Below, piece by piece: positions 47,669 to 58,745 of a stretch of DNA of 64,000 bases; the first letter of the stretch is position 1; every line of letters begins with the position of its first letter. Origin of the DNA: Tuctoria greenei (Eukaryota > Streptophyta > Magnoliopsida > Poales > Poaceae); assembly GCA_036927565.1 (NCBI GenBank), contig JAYESD010000004.1, positions 95,894,732-95,958,731 of the forward strand. Direction: 5' to 3'. The position numbers were made by a program, and so were the translations under genes. The notes beneath the pieces are model-generated. The model was not told where the DNA came from and ran no database searches. It was given only the letters and a program-made list of their open reading frames with translations.

Positions 47669-49569
47669 TGTAGGATCGAAGAGCACGTGAAAAGCTACCA
47701 GAGGGGGGGTGAATGGTAGATTTAAAAATCTTACGCAGCGGAAACAATAAAACCCTAATCCCTTCGGTAGAAAAACGATCTGTTAAAGAAATCGTGTATG
47801 AGACTAATCTAAGCGTGTTTCATCGTGACAAAAGTGATATATATCAGAGAGAATCAAGTCACGAAGACAACACAAAAAGAATTACTCAAATCTGTCGAGA
47901 ACAACTCAAGTTATGATCAAAAGATCAAACACTGGTCAATCTGACCTACCCGAGAAAAACAGTTTCTGGAGTGCTGCAAAGAAACTCCTTTAGATCAAAA
48001 ACCACAAATCTAATGACCGTGAAATTTTGATAGATGATAGATAATCAAGTTGTGAATACAACCCAAAAAGAATCACGTCAATTGGATCTGTAGAACTCGA
48101 GTTATGATAAAACCACCGACGAAAGGTAGTGCTGTCCAGAAACTCGACGAGTAAAACTTGTCTGGAACAAGTCGAACGAACAAGGCACAAAAGTTCCTTC
48201 AAACTACGAATTTTATTCAATAGAACACAAGAGGAACAGCCCCAAAGTCGTCTATAACGAGCTTTGGCCTTCCCTTGCTTATATAACCAGCCCTTAGGCC
48301 ATCCTAATCTCAACTAGGACTCCAATCCTAATCCGATCACAATCGGAACTTACCATAACTGCTCAAGATTCTTCTATACGCAGATAGAAGCAATCTTAAG
48401 ACTTCCAAACACCTTAGGAACGTATCCCACATTCCTAAACAACTCAATTTCGTGATACACACGAAATCCGAACATAACCAACTCGATACTTCCCATACCG
48501 AGCCATAACCGACTCTGCCGCAGCCAAAGTCTTCAACCGATACGATCCGATCCTTCCGATCAGATCTTCCTTCCATAATCCGTCTCTAGAAGCATATTGC
48601 CACGTCATGCACCTCATGCATACGTGCGAACACCTTCCTTCGACCTTCATATGCACTGCCCTTGATTCAATCATCCTGCGCGACCTCCTGACCCGCTCAA
48701 CCACAGTTCCTCCCGAACTTGGTTGTTGGAACCTCATCTCCTCCTGAGACTAGTCCAATGGATCCCGTCACCAGCCATGACTTGAACTCAAGCAACACCT
48801 GCACATGAATAAACAATCAATCTATACGAGCCCAAGTCCTCGACTTGACTCACGTTAGTTCCGAACACAACACCTTACGTGAGAACCTCACATAAGCATG
48901 TTGCAAAACCACAGTAGAAACGATATCAACCGTATCATCCAAAACGCACCAAAAACTTAGCAAATGAAAACTAAGCAATCTTTCCAATCAAGTAAAGCAA
49001 GTACGAGACATTGCAAATGCAAAGCAGAAGCACTGCGGTCAAGTTCCGGACCTTGCCAGAGCAACCCGGAGCTTGAGACGGAGCTAAGCAGAAACACTGC
49101 AGTCAAGTTCCGGACCTTGCCAGAGCAACCCGGAGCTTGATCCGGAGCTAACAAAAGCTAGTAGAACCTAGCGCCGGAGCTTACCAAAACTAGTAGATCC
49201 TGGATCCGGAGCTTATCAAAACTAGTCGGAACTAGTCAACCCAAAACCCGGAGCTAGATAAAGTACGTCGAAGCTTAGCATCCCGGAGCTAACGAAAATA
49301 TGCCGGAGCTATCAAATATATGCCGGAGCTAAAGATAAAGCTCACCGGAGCTAACCAAAGCTGGTCGGACCTTACCAAGAAGTCGGACCTAGCATCAAAC
49401 GTAACCGGAGCTACCCAAAGCAAGTCGGACCTATCGTCGGACCTTGCTGTAGCTCGGAGCTAGAGTCGGACCTTGATAAAAAGGTGTTTTGGTGATATTA
49501 AAAACTTTTATCATCAAAGCCAAGTGTATTCACTACAAGCCAATGTATTTAGCACACATAGGTCTTACA
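47669..49569 (-). repeat. Sire-B 3' LTR
   Basis: Window-strand ends are TGTAGGATCG and GGTCTTACA. It contains an imperfect direct duplication of about 62 bp (about 49024-49150, with TTCCGGACCTTGCCAGAGC) and a field of CCGGAGCTA- and CGGACCT-type motifs to 49470. Confidence 0.93.
49020..49475. repeat. CCGGAGCTA/CGGACCT motif field in the Sire-B LTR
   Basis: Many copies of CGGAGCTA, CGGAGCTT and CGGACCTT spaced 15-30 bp apart, beginning with an imperfect direct duplication. The same field lies at 54060-54515 in the other LTR. It occupies the LTR end that is promoter-distal in the window but is the start (U3) of the element on the minus strand, where regulatory repeats are expected. Confidence 0.75.
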
Positions 49570-50589
49570 ATCTCCCCCTTGATGAATGCATTGGCAACAC
49601 CATTTAAAATCCGAACATTGGCTTATTCACATAAAAGTTTTGAAAACAATTTCTCCCCTTTTGTAAAACAAACGTAAATGAAAATCTCTCCCCCTTTTGA
49701 AAATGAAAATGTCTCCCCCTTTATTATCTCTCCTTTTTTTTTGAATGTGTGATTAATCTCTCCCCCTTTGACAATGTATTCAGCAAGGTAAAAGAGAAAT
49801 TTTAATTGTTATGAGATATAAACAAATTATCTCTCCCTCTTCAGTTGTTATGAGCATATTATAACATATACATATAAACAAAGCTCATCCAAGTCATACT
49901 ATCAAGTACCTTACATTATCACATCAATGAAATACATAAGGTAGTGTAAGCCATGCTAGAGAGCAAGTGTGATTTTCAATTTTAGCAGGTCATGATCTCA
50001 CAAACTTAACTATTTCAAAACCTGAAAGCATGACACTAGTTGCTGCATTTTATTATTTTCAAAGCATAAATCTAGATCATATGATATTTGCAAGAGATTA
50101 TATGCGCATCTGCCTTATTCTAACCAACCAAGCCAAGCCTATGTCATTTGACAATCAGAAGCTTAAGGACATGGTTTTAGTCATACACAACTTCTTCCAA
50201 GTTCATATCTAAGTGCAATGACAAGCCATCTCAAAAGAAGAAGTGCGATGCATGCATATTCTCTTGATCTTTTCTTAATTCATATTAGTTCATAAAAAAA
50301 ACTCAACATGTGAGTTGATTACTTGATTAATTCTTTATGATTAAAAGCATTTGTGAATATGTAACAAGTTCAAAACAGCAAGAAAGTTCGACCATGACCA
50401 GATTTAGTGTAAGTAATTATTCCAATTACTAGACATGACAAAAACTACAAAAAGTATAACACGAGTAATGTAGTAAGAACTTTCAGCATGTAAAAGGAAT
50501 CACAAAGTCATATATGTATGAAATAATATGCTCATATTATTTTAATTTCAGATTCACACATAGACTTCCTAAGTTTCAAAAACTCCCCC
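49570..50589 (-). other. Sire-B 3' non-coding region with multiple polypurine tracts
   Basis: On the minus strand purine runs such as AAGGGGGAGAT occur at about 49570-49583, 49651-49660, 49685-49697, 49711-49723, 49749-49763, 49831-49841 and 50580-50590. Repeated polypurine tracts are a known Sirevirus feature. No gene was found here. Confidence 0.75.
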
Positions 50590-52647
50590 TCAATTTAAGC
50601 CATGAGGATGTATAACCCCTATTTCACTACGAATGTAACAAAAACGAGTGAAATCCAAAGGTTTTGTAAAAATGTCAGCCAATTGTTGTTCGGTATCTAC
50701 ATGGTGAAGCACAATGTTTCCTTTTTCAACATTATCACGGAGAAAGTGATACCTAATGTCAATGTGCTTAGTTCTAGAATGTTGCACGGGGTTTTTAGCA
50801 ATGCAAATAGCACTAGTGTTATCACAGAACAGTGGAACACTATCTAGATCAACCCCATAGTCCTTAAGTGTTTGAACAATCCAAAGAATTTGTGAACAAG
50901 CACTAGCAGCAGCTACATACTCAGATTCGGCTGTGGATTGTGCAACTGAACTTTGTTTTCTAGAGGACCAAGCAACAAGAGAATTACCAAGAAAATGACA
51001 AGCACCGGAAGTACTTTTCCTATCAATCCTACAACCCCCAAAATCAGCATCCGAAAAAGCTTTCAAAGAAACGATTGAGGAAGAAGGAAGAAAAATGCCA
51101 AATTTTTGAGTTCCATGTAAGTACCTAAGAATCCTTTTTACGGCTTGACGATGTGAAACACGTGGGGAAGTTTGAAACCGTGCACAAAGACATACGCTGA
51201 ATTGTATGTCCGGTCTTGATGCCGTAAGGTACAAAAGTGATCCGATCATACTTCTATAATCTTTTTGATCCACGGACTCACCATCTTCATCAAGTCTGTC
51301 TAGAGTGGAAGAATGTGCACTTCTTAGAGAGGACAATTGTTCATAGATCAAGTCACATGAGGGACATGCATCATCACTAGGAATCAAGGTTTTTAAACGA
51401 TTAATTTCAGATTCTAGTGATTCAGTTTTAGCAGCATTATCCCTAAGCTTTTTGTCCTTTTTCTTGACAATAATAGTTGCACGAGAAATAGCATCACACA
51501 TTTCATTGCAGGTAGAACATACCTCATCATCGTCACTGTTGTGTTCTGCTTCCTCCTGACTTGATCTTGATCTTGCTTTGCCCGTCATGAAGCATAAGTT
51601 GGCCAAGTCATCATTCTCTTCATCACTTTCAAAATCAATGTCACTTGAACTGAGCTCTTGAAGCGCGGTGATGAAGCTGTTGATCATCTTGCGTCCTATG
51701 GTACCCTTCTTTTTCTTGTTGGAATTTCCAGAGGAGGTCCGGATCTTGCTTTGTTTTTCTTCCCGGGTGGTCGGACCTGAAAGGTTAGGGCATTCTGTAC
51801 GAAAGTGTCATGTTTTACCACATTCAAAACAGCGTTGAGGTCCGGAGCTTCCTCTCCTTCTAGTTCTCACATTTTGCAATGCTTTTGAGAATCTAGTAGA
51901 GATGAGTGCCAACTCCTCTTCTGGAATTTCTTCGATCTGCTCCAGGGTTAGTGAGGACAACAAAGCAAGAGTATTGCAGGATGATGATTGGCCGGAGCAA
52001 GACATATCACGTTGTGAGACAAATGCAATAGACTTGTTTGGGTTCTTACGTGCTAGGATGTCAATTTCATGAGTTTTTAGTTTAGAATAAAGTACATCTA
52101 ATGTAAGAGAACTCATGATAGTTGATTCACGAATGGATGTTACTTTCATCTCCCAAACTGACATGTCTAATGCACTAAGAAGCTGTCTAGCATTCTCAGC
52201 ATCAGAAAAATTAACATTGACACTACGTAAGTTGCTGAGAATTTTATTGAACCGAGCAAAGAGGTCATCGATTGACTCACCTGGTTGCATCTCAAAGCGC
52301 ATATATTCTTTCTTGAACATATCTTGTTTTACCTCCTTGATTGTGTTGGAGCCTTCATGATAATCACAGAGAGCTCTCCAAACGTCGTATGCTGACCGGA
52401 GGTGCGCGACACGATCAAAGTCGCTTTGAGTGAGTCCTTGGATGATCAAGTTTCGAGCTTTGTTGTTGTTGTCGACGTCCCGGAGGTTCGTGGCCGTGAC
52501 TTGATCATTGGGTGGCACTTCATAAGGCTTATACACCTTCTCCCATATTGCAAAGCCTTGTGCCTGGATAAAAGCCTCCATGCGTGCCTTCCAAACCTGA
52601 AAATCAATACCAGCAAACACACAAGGTTTGACGGAGTACTTCTCCAT
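50590..52647 (-). pseudogene. Sire-B gag-to-RNase H fusion frame (686 codons, one stop)
   Basis: ATG 52647 starts a copia gag (MEKYSVKPCVFAGIDFQVW; the UBN2-type region with FQVWKARMEAF). The zinc knuckle starts CFECGK and is interrupted by an in-frame TGA at 51808, where a Gly codon would be expected. The same frame continues through a Cys-containing, coiled-coil-like gag tail (SESEI-type Glu/Lys/Leu region, 51690-51300). Near 51300 it passes without a frame change into the C-terminal part of reverse transcriptase and RNase H: DQKDYRSMIGSLLYLTASRP, then SDADFGGC, ESEYVAAA, LFCDNTSAICIA and LADIFTKPL. It ends at 50590. Protease, integrase and the RT catalytic YVDD are absent. The in-frame join suggests selection or chance; a product would need readthrough of the TGA. 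Confidence 0.85.
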
Positions 52648-52690
52648 GATGATTAGTCAAAAACACGTGCAAATCACAAAGATTAGAGCA

Positions 52691-52707
52691 CCGTGGCTCT
52701 GATACCA
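52691..52707 (-). promoter_or_regulatory. Sire-B primer binding site (initiator tRNA-Met)
   Basis: The minus strand reads TGGTATCAGAGCCACGG two bases inside the 5' LTR at 52710. Confidence 0.9.
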
Positions 52708-52709
52708 AT

Positions 52710-54612
52710 TGTAGGATCGAAGAGCACGTGAAAAGCTACCAGAGGGGGGGGGTGAATGGTAGATTTAAAAATCTTACGCAGCGGAAACAATAAAACCCTA
52801 ATCCCTTCGGTAGAAAAACGATCTGTTAAAGAAATCTTGTATGAGACTAATCTAAGCGTGTTTCATCGTGACAAAAGTGATATATATCAGAGAGAATCAA
52901 GTCACGAAGACAACACAAAAAGAATTACTCAAATCTGTCGAGAACAACTCAAGTTATGATCAAAAGATCAAACACTGGTCAATCTGACCTACCTGAGAAA
53001 AACAGTTTCTGGAGTGCTGCAAAGAAACTCCTTTAGATCAAAAACCACAAATCTAATGACCGTGAAATTTTGATAGATGATAGATAATCAAGTTGTAAAG
53101 ACAACCCAAAAAGAATCACGTCAATTGGATCTGTAGAACTCGAGTTATGATAAAACCACCGACGAAAGGTAGTGCTGTCCAGAAACTCGACGAGTAAAAC
53201 TTGTCTGGAACAAGTCGAACGAAAAAGGCACAAAAGTTCCTTCAAACTACGAATTTTATTCAATAGAACACAAGAGGAACAGCCCCAAAGTCGTCTATAA
53301 CGAGCTTTGGCCTTCCCTTGCTTATATAACCAGCCCTTAGGCCATCCTAATCTCAACTAGGACTCCAATCCTAATCCGATCACAATCGGAACTTACCATA
53401 ACTGCTCAAGATTCTTCTATACGCAGATAGAAGAAATCTTAAGACTTCCAAACACCTTAGGAACGTATCCCACATTCTTAAACAACTCAATTTCGTGATA
53501 CACACGAAATCCTAACATAACCAACTCGATACTTCCCATACCGAGCCATAACCGACTCTGCCGCAGCCAAAGTCTTCAACCGACACGATCCGATCCTTCC
53601 GATCAGATCTTCCTTCCATAATCTGTCTCTAGAAGCATATTGCCATGTCATGCACCTCATGCATACGTGCGAACACCTTCCTTCGACCTTCATATGCACT
53701 GCCCTTGATTCAATCATCCTGCGCGACCTCCTGACCCGCTCAACCACAGTTCCTCCCGAACTTGGTTGTTGGAACCTCATCTCCTCCTGAGACTAGTCCA
53801 ATGGATCCCGTCACCAGCCATGACTTGAACTCAAGCAACACCTGCACATGAATAAACAACCAATCTATACGAGCCCAAGTCCTCGACTTGACTCACGTTA
53901 GTTCCGAACACAACACCTTACGTGAGAACCTCACATAAGCATGTTGCAAAACCACAGTAGAAACGATATCAACCGTATCATCCAAAACGCACCAAAAACT
54001 TAGCAAATGAAAACTAAGCAATCTTTCCAATCAAGTAAAGCAAGTACGAGACATTGCAAATGCAAAGCAGAAGCACTGCGGTCAAGTTCCGGACCTTGCC
54101 AGAGCAACCCGGAGCTTGAGCCGGAGCTAAGCAGAAACACTGCAGTCAAGTTCCGGACCTTGCCAGAGCAACCCGGAGCTTGATCCGGAGCTAACAAAAG
54201 CTAGTAGAACCTAGCGCCGGAGCTTACCAAAACTAGTAGATCCTGGATCCGGAGCTTATCAAAACTAGTCGGAACTAGTCAACCCAAAACCCGGAGCTAG
54301 ACAAAGTACGTCGAAGCTTAGCATCCCGGAGCTAACGAAAATATGCCGGAGCTATCAAATATATGCCGGAGCTAAAGATAAAGCTCACCGGAGCTAACCA
54401 AAGCTGGTCGGACCTTACCAAGAAGTCGGACCTAGCATCAAACGTAACCGGAGCTACCCAAAGCAAGCCGGACCTATCGTCGGACCTTGCTGTAGCTCGG
54501 AGCTAGAGTCGGACCATGATAAAAAGGTGTTTTGGTGATATTAAAAACTTTTATCATCAAAGCCAAGTGTATTCACTACAAGCCAATGTATTCAGCACAC
54601 ATAGGTCTTACA
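52710..54612 (-). repeat. Sire-B 5' LTR
   Basis: Almost identical to 47669-49569, with the same ends TGTAGGATCG and GGTCTTACA. A G-run after CTACCAGA is longer here. Confidence 0.93.
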
Positions 54613-54617
54613 TACTG

Positions 54618-55176
54618 AGCTCGAAGGAGGCTTGGGTTTGGGATGTCGGCGTGACCAATATAGAGGGGAATCGACCCGAGTTCTATTGGGGTATGGAAGA
54701 GAAACGCTTGGCGCAATCATAGGGCACGATCCAGCACTTGATTGGGGGAGAAACTGCTGACATTGAAGAGGGGCGAGTGGGCGGCGCGATGTGCGCGTGT
54801 TACAGGGCGCGACGGCTGAGTGGGGAAGGAAGAGCTAACGAACGGGGCGCATTAGCCAGAGAGAGAGAGACGGGAGGCGCGGGCAGGTCAGCGCTGAGGA
54901 AAGAAGGAAGTTGGGCCAGGAAGGGAATTAGGGCCTAGGTAAGGTTTTTTCCTTTTTCTATTCTTTTCTTTTTCTTTTCTCTTTTGTTTTTCTTTCATTT
55001 TATGATTTGAATTTTAAAATGAAATTTCTAACGAACTTAAATTTTCAAATTTTTCACACATGCAAAACATATGATGCACTTGCCTTATATGACTTTTGTT
55101 CCAAAAGAAATTATATTCAAACTCTTATAAAATTTGTTTTACATTTTTTTTTCTTCTCCAAAAAGTGCGTGTTACA
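54618..55176 (-). repeat. LARD right LTR, segment 2
   Basis: AGCTCGAAGGAGGC onward aligns with about 43727-44287 and ends TGTTACA at 55176, followed by the CTTTT duplication. The preceding TACTG at 54613-54617 is the Sire-B target copy. Confidence 0.9.
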
Positions 55177-57050
55177 CTTTTGGAAGAATTTGTAACGGTG
55201 CCTGCTGTAGTGGAACATCGATATAGTGTTTAAGGACTTGTAATGAGGAAGATCACAACGGATGGGGAACTGTGCAAGAAAAGCCGTTGAGATGATGTAG
55301 AGCACCTGATGAGTTAGATGGTTGAAAAGGATGTAGATATGACGACAGTCTGAGTTTGCTAAGAAGCAGGTAGGCACAATTTAGACTGCATGAGCTGATT
55401 CATGTTAGTATTTATAAACTCTACTGTAAACATCTCATGTCTAATAAACCTGTTTTGTTATGGATTAAATCTGTTATGATCTCTCTAGACCTTCACTTTT
55501 GAGAGTATCCATTCCTGCAGTGTATCATAATTCAGGAGTATGAAATATTGAATTATATTGTTCTGTATGTGTGCATAATCATATCGCTAGATGACATGAT
55601 GAATATCGACGAGGAGCACGACTCGGAGGAGAAGGACTAGCGTGGAACTCACGACAAGAACAGGATTTGATCAAGCATCACACAAGAGCAAGATTTGGCC
55701 AAGTAGCATCAAGACAAGAAAAAGAGGAGAATGTCGAGAAGCTTCGCGCAGAAGATCAAGCTCTAACTATTGACATTTACACTAGTCGCAACTTAAGGCT
55801 TTGCATTTAAGTTAACAAGTTTATCTTTATCACTATGTCTATGTCTATATGGTATTTGCATTACGTATTGGATTGATTGATACTCTACTTGCATGACCAG
55901 AGAATCCCTAAAGTGTATGGTTAATATACTGCTTATACGCTGTTTAGTAATGTTATGCTTATACATCTATTATGGATTTCCTAGTATAACTCAAGTATGG
56001 CTTTTTCCTGGTCGTGCACTGGTAGTAGTGGAATCAATTGGGATGATGGACATTGATCCACTTAATAGATAATTGAGACCAGGCAGGAAGGTAGGAAGCA
56101 ACAGAGTAGAGATCTGTGTGCATAGTCCTATCTGCGTCGATTGAGGACCATATCGTGTGCGGCCCCGCTGGACAAGTTTGAACTTGTACCAGATGCATAC
56201 TGGCTCTAATGGACCCAACAGACCGAGGTAACTTGTTAACTTTTATGTTGAGGCATACTCCACCATCCTAGACACCACACACGTCATGAGGAGAGCAGAG
56301 TCCACTGCGGCATAGGTTGTCATGTGAGTCTTGCTTCCGGGATGGTAGGACCGGCTCAATGTTTGAGTGTCTCATGAAACGTTGTCACTTATGACATTAT
56401 GGAGGAGGACTGTAGGCCTTCTCTGGACGGGTATGTGATGTGCAAGCTTGGTGTTTTCATGATTCCAATCACGGTGGCTCGCGCAAGGGAGCATGCTTGT
56501 TCACTGCGCTGTGACGTAGTAACAACTGGAAATAGATAGAACTTGCTGGTTGGATAAACAACTTGGGTGAAGTAGTTGAGAAGCGAACTAAAGTTATGAT
56601 TCTAATACTTAACTAGATGTTTAAAAGTGAATATAAGGATCCACTACTATATTAGTGCTATGAACAGCTTTACTATTAATAGTAATTTCCAGCATGTAGA
56701 GTTTCATGTTCTTAGGTGAGATGGTTAAGTCTTGCTGAACTTTGTGCTCACGGTTGCATTTATACGAGTTTTTCAGGTATATAGCTATGATGGGTTTTTA
56801 GGCTTTGCCCTCGTCGCGGTATATAGCCAATGGAAGTCCTGGACGCCGCTGCTTTCTTCTGTGATCCTAGAGGGGAGTATCCGCGAGCTGGATACGGCCG
56901 CTACTGCTGTAGTGTAGGTTCAAGAGAGTAGTATAAAGGTTTCTGCTGATGTAAGCTATTTTGTAGAGATTAATGTAAGACACTCACTTATGTTATGAGC
57001 TCTTTGTTCTTTTCTCTGTTGTGCTATTCGGTGTCGTATCGCACGACACC
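55177..57050. other. Unclassified low-copy or degraded sequence, right flank of the LARD
   Basis: It directly continues the RIT1 3' flank across the CTTTT duplication. No long open frame or domain is seen. From about 55600 the texture resembles non-coding LTR-retrotransposon sequence, but no LTR pair was found. A perfect inverted repeat GGTGTCGT-ATCGC-ACGACACC lies at 57030-57050. Confidence 0.4.
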
Positions 57051-57539
57051 ACCCAATGTGATTCCTGGTTTGTGTGGACCCTAGTCCTCACACCCGACAC
57101 GGGCACGACCCGACTAGCCCACCTATATTTGCTCCATATATTAACGTGCCCACTGCAGTCATCTGGTCAAACCCTAGCCGCCGCATCGATCTTCCTTCGC
57201 AAGTCCCTGATCCTATTGTTCCCGATTCAATGATGACCTCCATCTATCCTCCTCCAACGATGGCCTCTGTCTCCTCCATCCTACAACTCTGCCCGCCTCT
57301 CTCTCCATCCAACGACGTCCTCCTCCGCCCCGACGGTGGCTCCTCACCTCCGCCCCGACGGTGCCTCCTCAACGGTCGCATGACGCCTCCACCCTGACCG
57401 CCTCGGTCTCAACGGTGGCTTCACCGATGACCTCCCCACTTCTGCCCCAATGGCGGCCTCCCCACCTCCCCGTGATCCCATCCACTGCCACCAACTTGGC
57501 GCAGATCTGTCGACCGACACCCTTTGGCCACCTACGGTA
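57051..57539 (+). other. C-rich, 5'-UTR-like fragment
   Basis: Contains AAACCCTAGCCGCCGC (about 57171-57186), typical of plant 5' leaders, and repeated CGCCCCGACGGTG units near 57330-57365. Short frames exist but none has a recognisable domain. It may be a captured or eroded gene start. Confidence 0.3.
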
Positions 57540-57770
57540 GTTCCGTCGCTGTGTAATGGGCCGGCCCGGCATGAATAGCTCGTTATGGGCCAGGCCTGGC
57601 ATGACCCATGTAAGAATGGGCTGTGCCGTGCCTCATCCTAGACTTCGGCCTGTCGTGTTGGCATGGCATGGCCCGGTCGTTTTGCGGACCGTGTCGAGCT
57701 CAAGTTTTTTATGCACAAGCCCGATCGGGTTAAGGCCGGGTTGGCACGGTACGTCCCATTGGACAGTTAT
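57540..57770. repeat. GGCCCGGC-rich patch, possibly a hAT-type transposon end
   Basis: Repeated GGGCCGGCCCGGC, GGCCAGGCCTGGC, GGCATGGCCCGG and GCCGGGTTGGCACGG motifs. Grass hAT-like elements often have such subterminal sequence, but no terminal repeat or 8-bp duplication could be fixed, so this is a weak call. Confidence 0.3.
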
Positions 57771-58129
57771 ACTTACTTAGAAAGTACCATATATTTGTAT
57801 AAAATAACATTAAAATTATTATTATTATTACAATTGTATTTTAAATGCAAAGAAATTTTCTTATTTATGTATAATAGCATATACTTCTTGTAAATATATG
57901 TACACTGAAAATATTTTTTATATGTAATAGCTTTAAAATTTATTTACATGAGTCATAATTAGTAAATAAATGTTCCATATTGCATATTAGTCATAATAAT
58001 TAGGGAATGGTTAAAAATATGTGGATATATTTTGTTTGACTTAATTAATATATAGTGCACTGTTTTATTTAGTAGGTATGGCACATAAAGTAGTGTTTTA
58101 GATTTCTAATGGAGGAGAGATTATGCATG
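57771..58129. other. A/T-rich stretch, nothing recognised
   Basis: Low-complexity A/T-rich DNA with an ATT repeat at about 57815-57830. No gene or repeat border is seen. Confidence 0.5.
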
Positions 58130-58745
58130 GTTAATGGCACATTCTCTCAACATTTCTTAAAGTATTTGATTCACCCTCTCGGTTTGACCATGGGTTTGAG
58201 GGTGCTATGCAGAGCTTTATATCAATTTGGTCCTAGCGAGGCGTGTAGCTCCTCCCAAAAACGAGTAGTGAATAATGTTCCTCTATCAGATATGATTGTG
58301 TGGGGAACCCTGTGCAGACACACGATCCATGAGATATACAGCTTTTCATATTGCTTAACAATGAATGCAATATTCACAGATCAATGATCAACCAAGTAGG
58401 GTCATGCTTACAAAACGTGAGAGGCAATCCAGCGATAAAATTCATACTAATATTCATCCATTTCCTTGTTGGAACACTTTGGTTGTAGTATTCCATCTTT
58501 CTTCACATGATAAGCCTTGACACTTCGACACATATCATATTCTGATACATATTTAGCAATTTCTTGCTTCATCCTAGTCCACCAAAATTTAGCTTTGAGA
58601 TTGATACATCATGTTGCTGACCGGATGGATTGAGTATTTGGACATATGTGCTTCATCCAATATTTTCCTTCTTAACTTCATATTTTGGGTACTACTATCC
58701 AGTTGTTGAACCATAGTGTTCCTTCCCATTTTTTCGGAAATATAA
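58130..58745 (-). pseudogene. Ty3/gypsy integrase relic
   Basis: Minus-strand translation gives a decayed integrase zinc-finger region: DEAHMSKYSIHP, then a MMYQ segment, then a Trp-less ARNC/AKY-like part and YVSEYDMCRSVKAYHVKKDG. Next comes the beginning of the catalytic core (KLYISWIVCTGFP) and a REGESNT tail that matches the usual TDGQTERVNQ position. Several stops are present. The HxH...CxxC arrangement places it in gypsy integrase rather than copia. It is old and unrelated to the LTR elements that are complete here. Confidence 0.65.

Larger units (their letters stand above)
47669..54612 (-). mobile_element. Sire-B, young non-autonomous copia (Sirevirus-like) with internal deletion
   Basis: LTRs at 47669-49569 and 52710-54612 are flanked by the duplication TACTG (47664-47668 and 54613-54617). 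A hand comparison of the LTRs gives about 17 substitutions over 1.9 kb, plus a G-run length difference, so insertion was recent. The interior (49570-52709) has a primer binding site, one gag-to-RNase H frame and several polypurine tracts. It lacks protease, integrase and most of RT. At 6.94 kb it is shorter than full Sireviruses. Confidence 0.93.
12349..55176 (-). mobile_element. LARD: large-LTR gypsy derivative hosting all nested insertions
   Basis: Flanked by the 5-bp duplication CTTTT (12344-12348 and 55177-55181). On the minus strand it begins TGTAACAC and ends GTGTGACA. Both LTRs are about 3.1 kb once insertions are removed (left: 12349-12889 + 21629-22016 + 42061-44287; right: 45106-47668 + 54618-55176). 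They enclose only 818 bp of interior (44288-45105), with a primer binding site and polypurine tract but no gag or pol. This is the architecture of a large retrotransposon derivative, mobilised in trans. The LTRs differ visibly (roughly one base in ten over the first 90 bp), so it is the oldest layer of the stack. Confidence 0.9.

Noticed and set aside
55200..55212. GCTGTAGTGG as the missing right end of the CACTA terminus at 10541
   Set aside because: Only the last six or seven bases fit, no subterminal CGTCGG motifs lie inside it, and no target duplication matches.
57540..57770. Firm assignment as a hAT transposon
   Set aside because: The composition fits, but no terminal inverted repeat, 8-bp duplication or transposase was found, so it is only listed as a weak repeat call.
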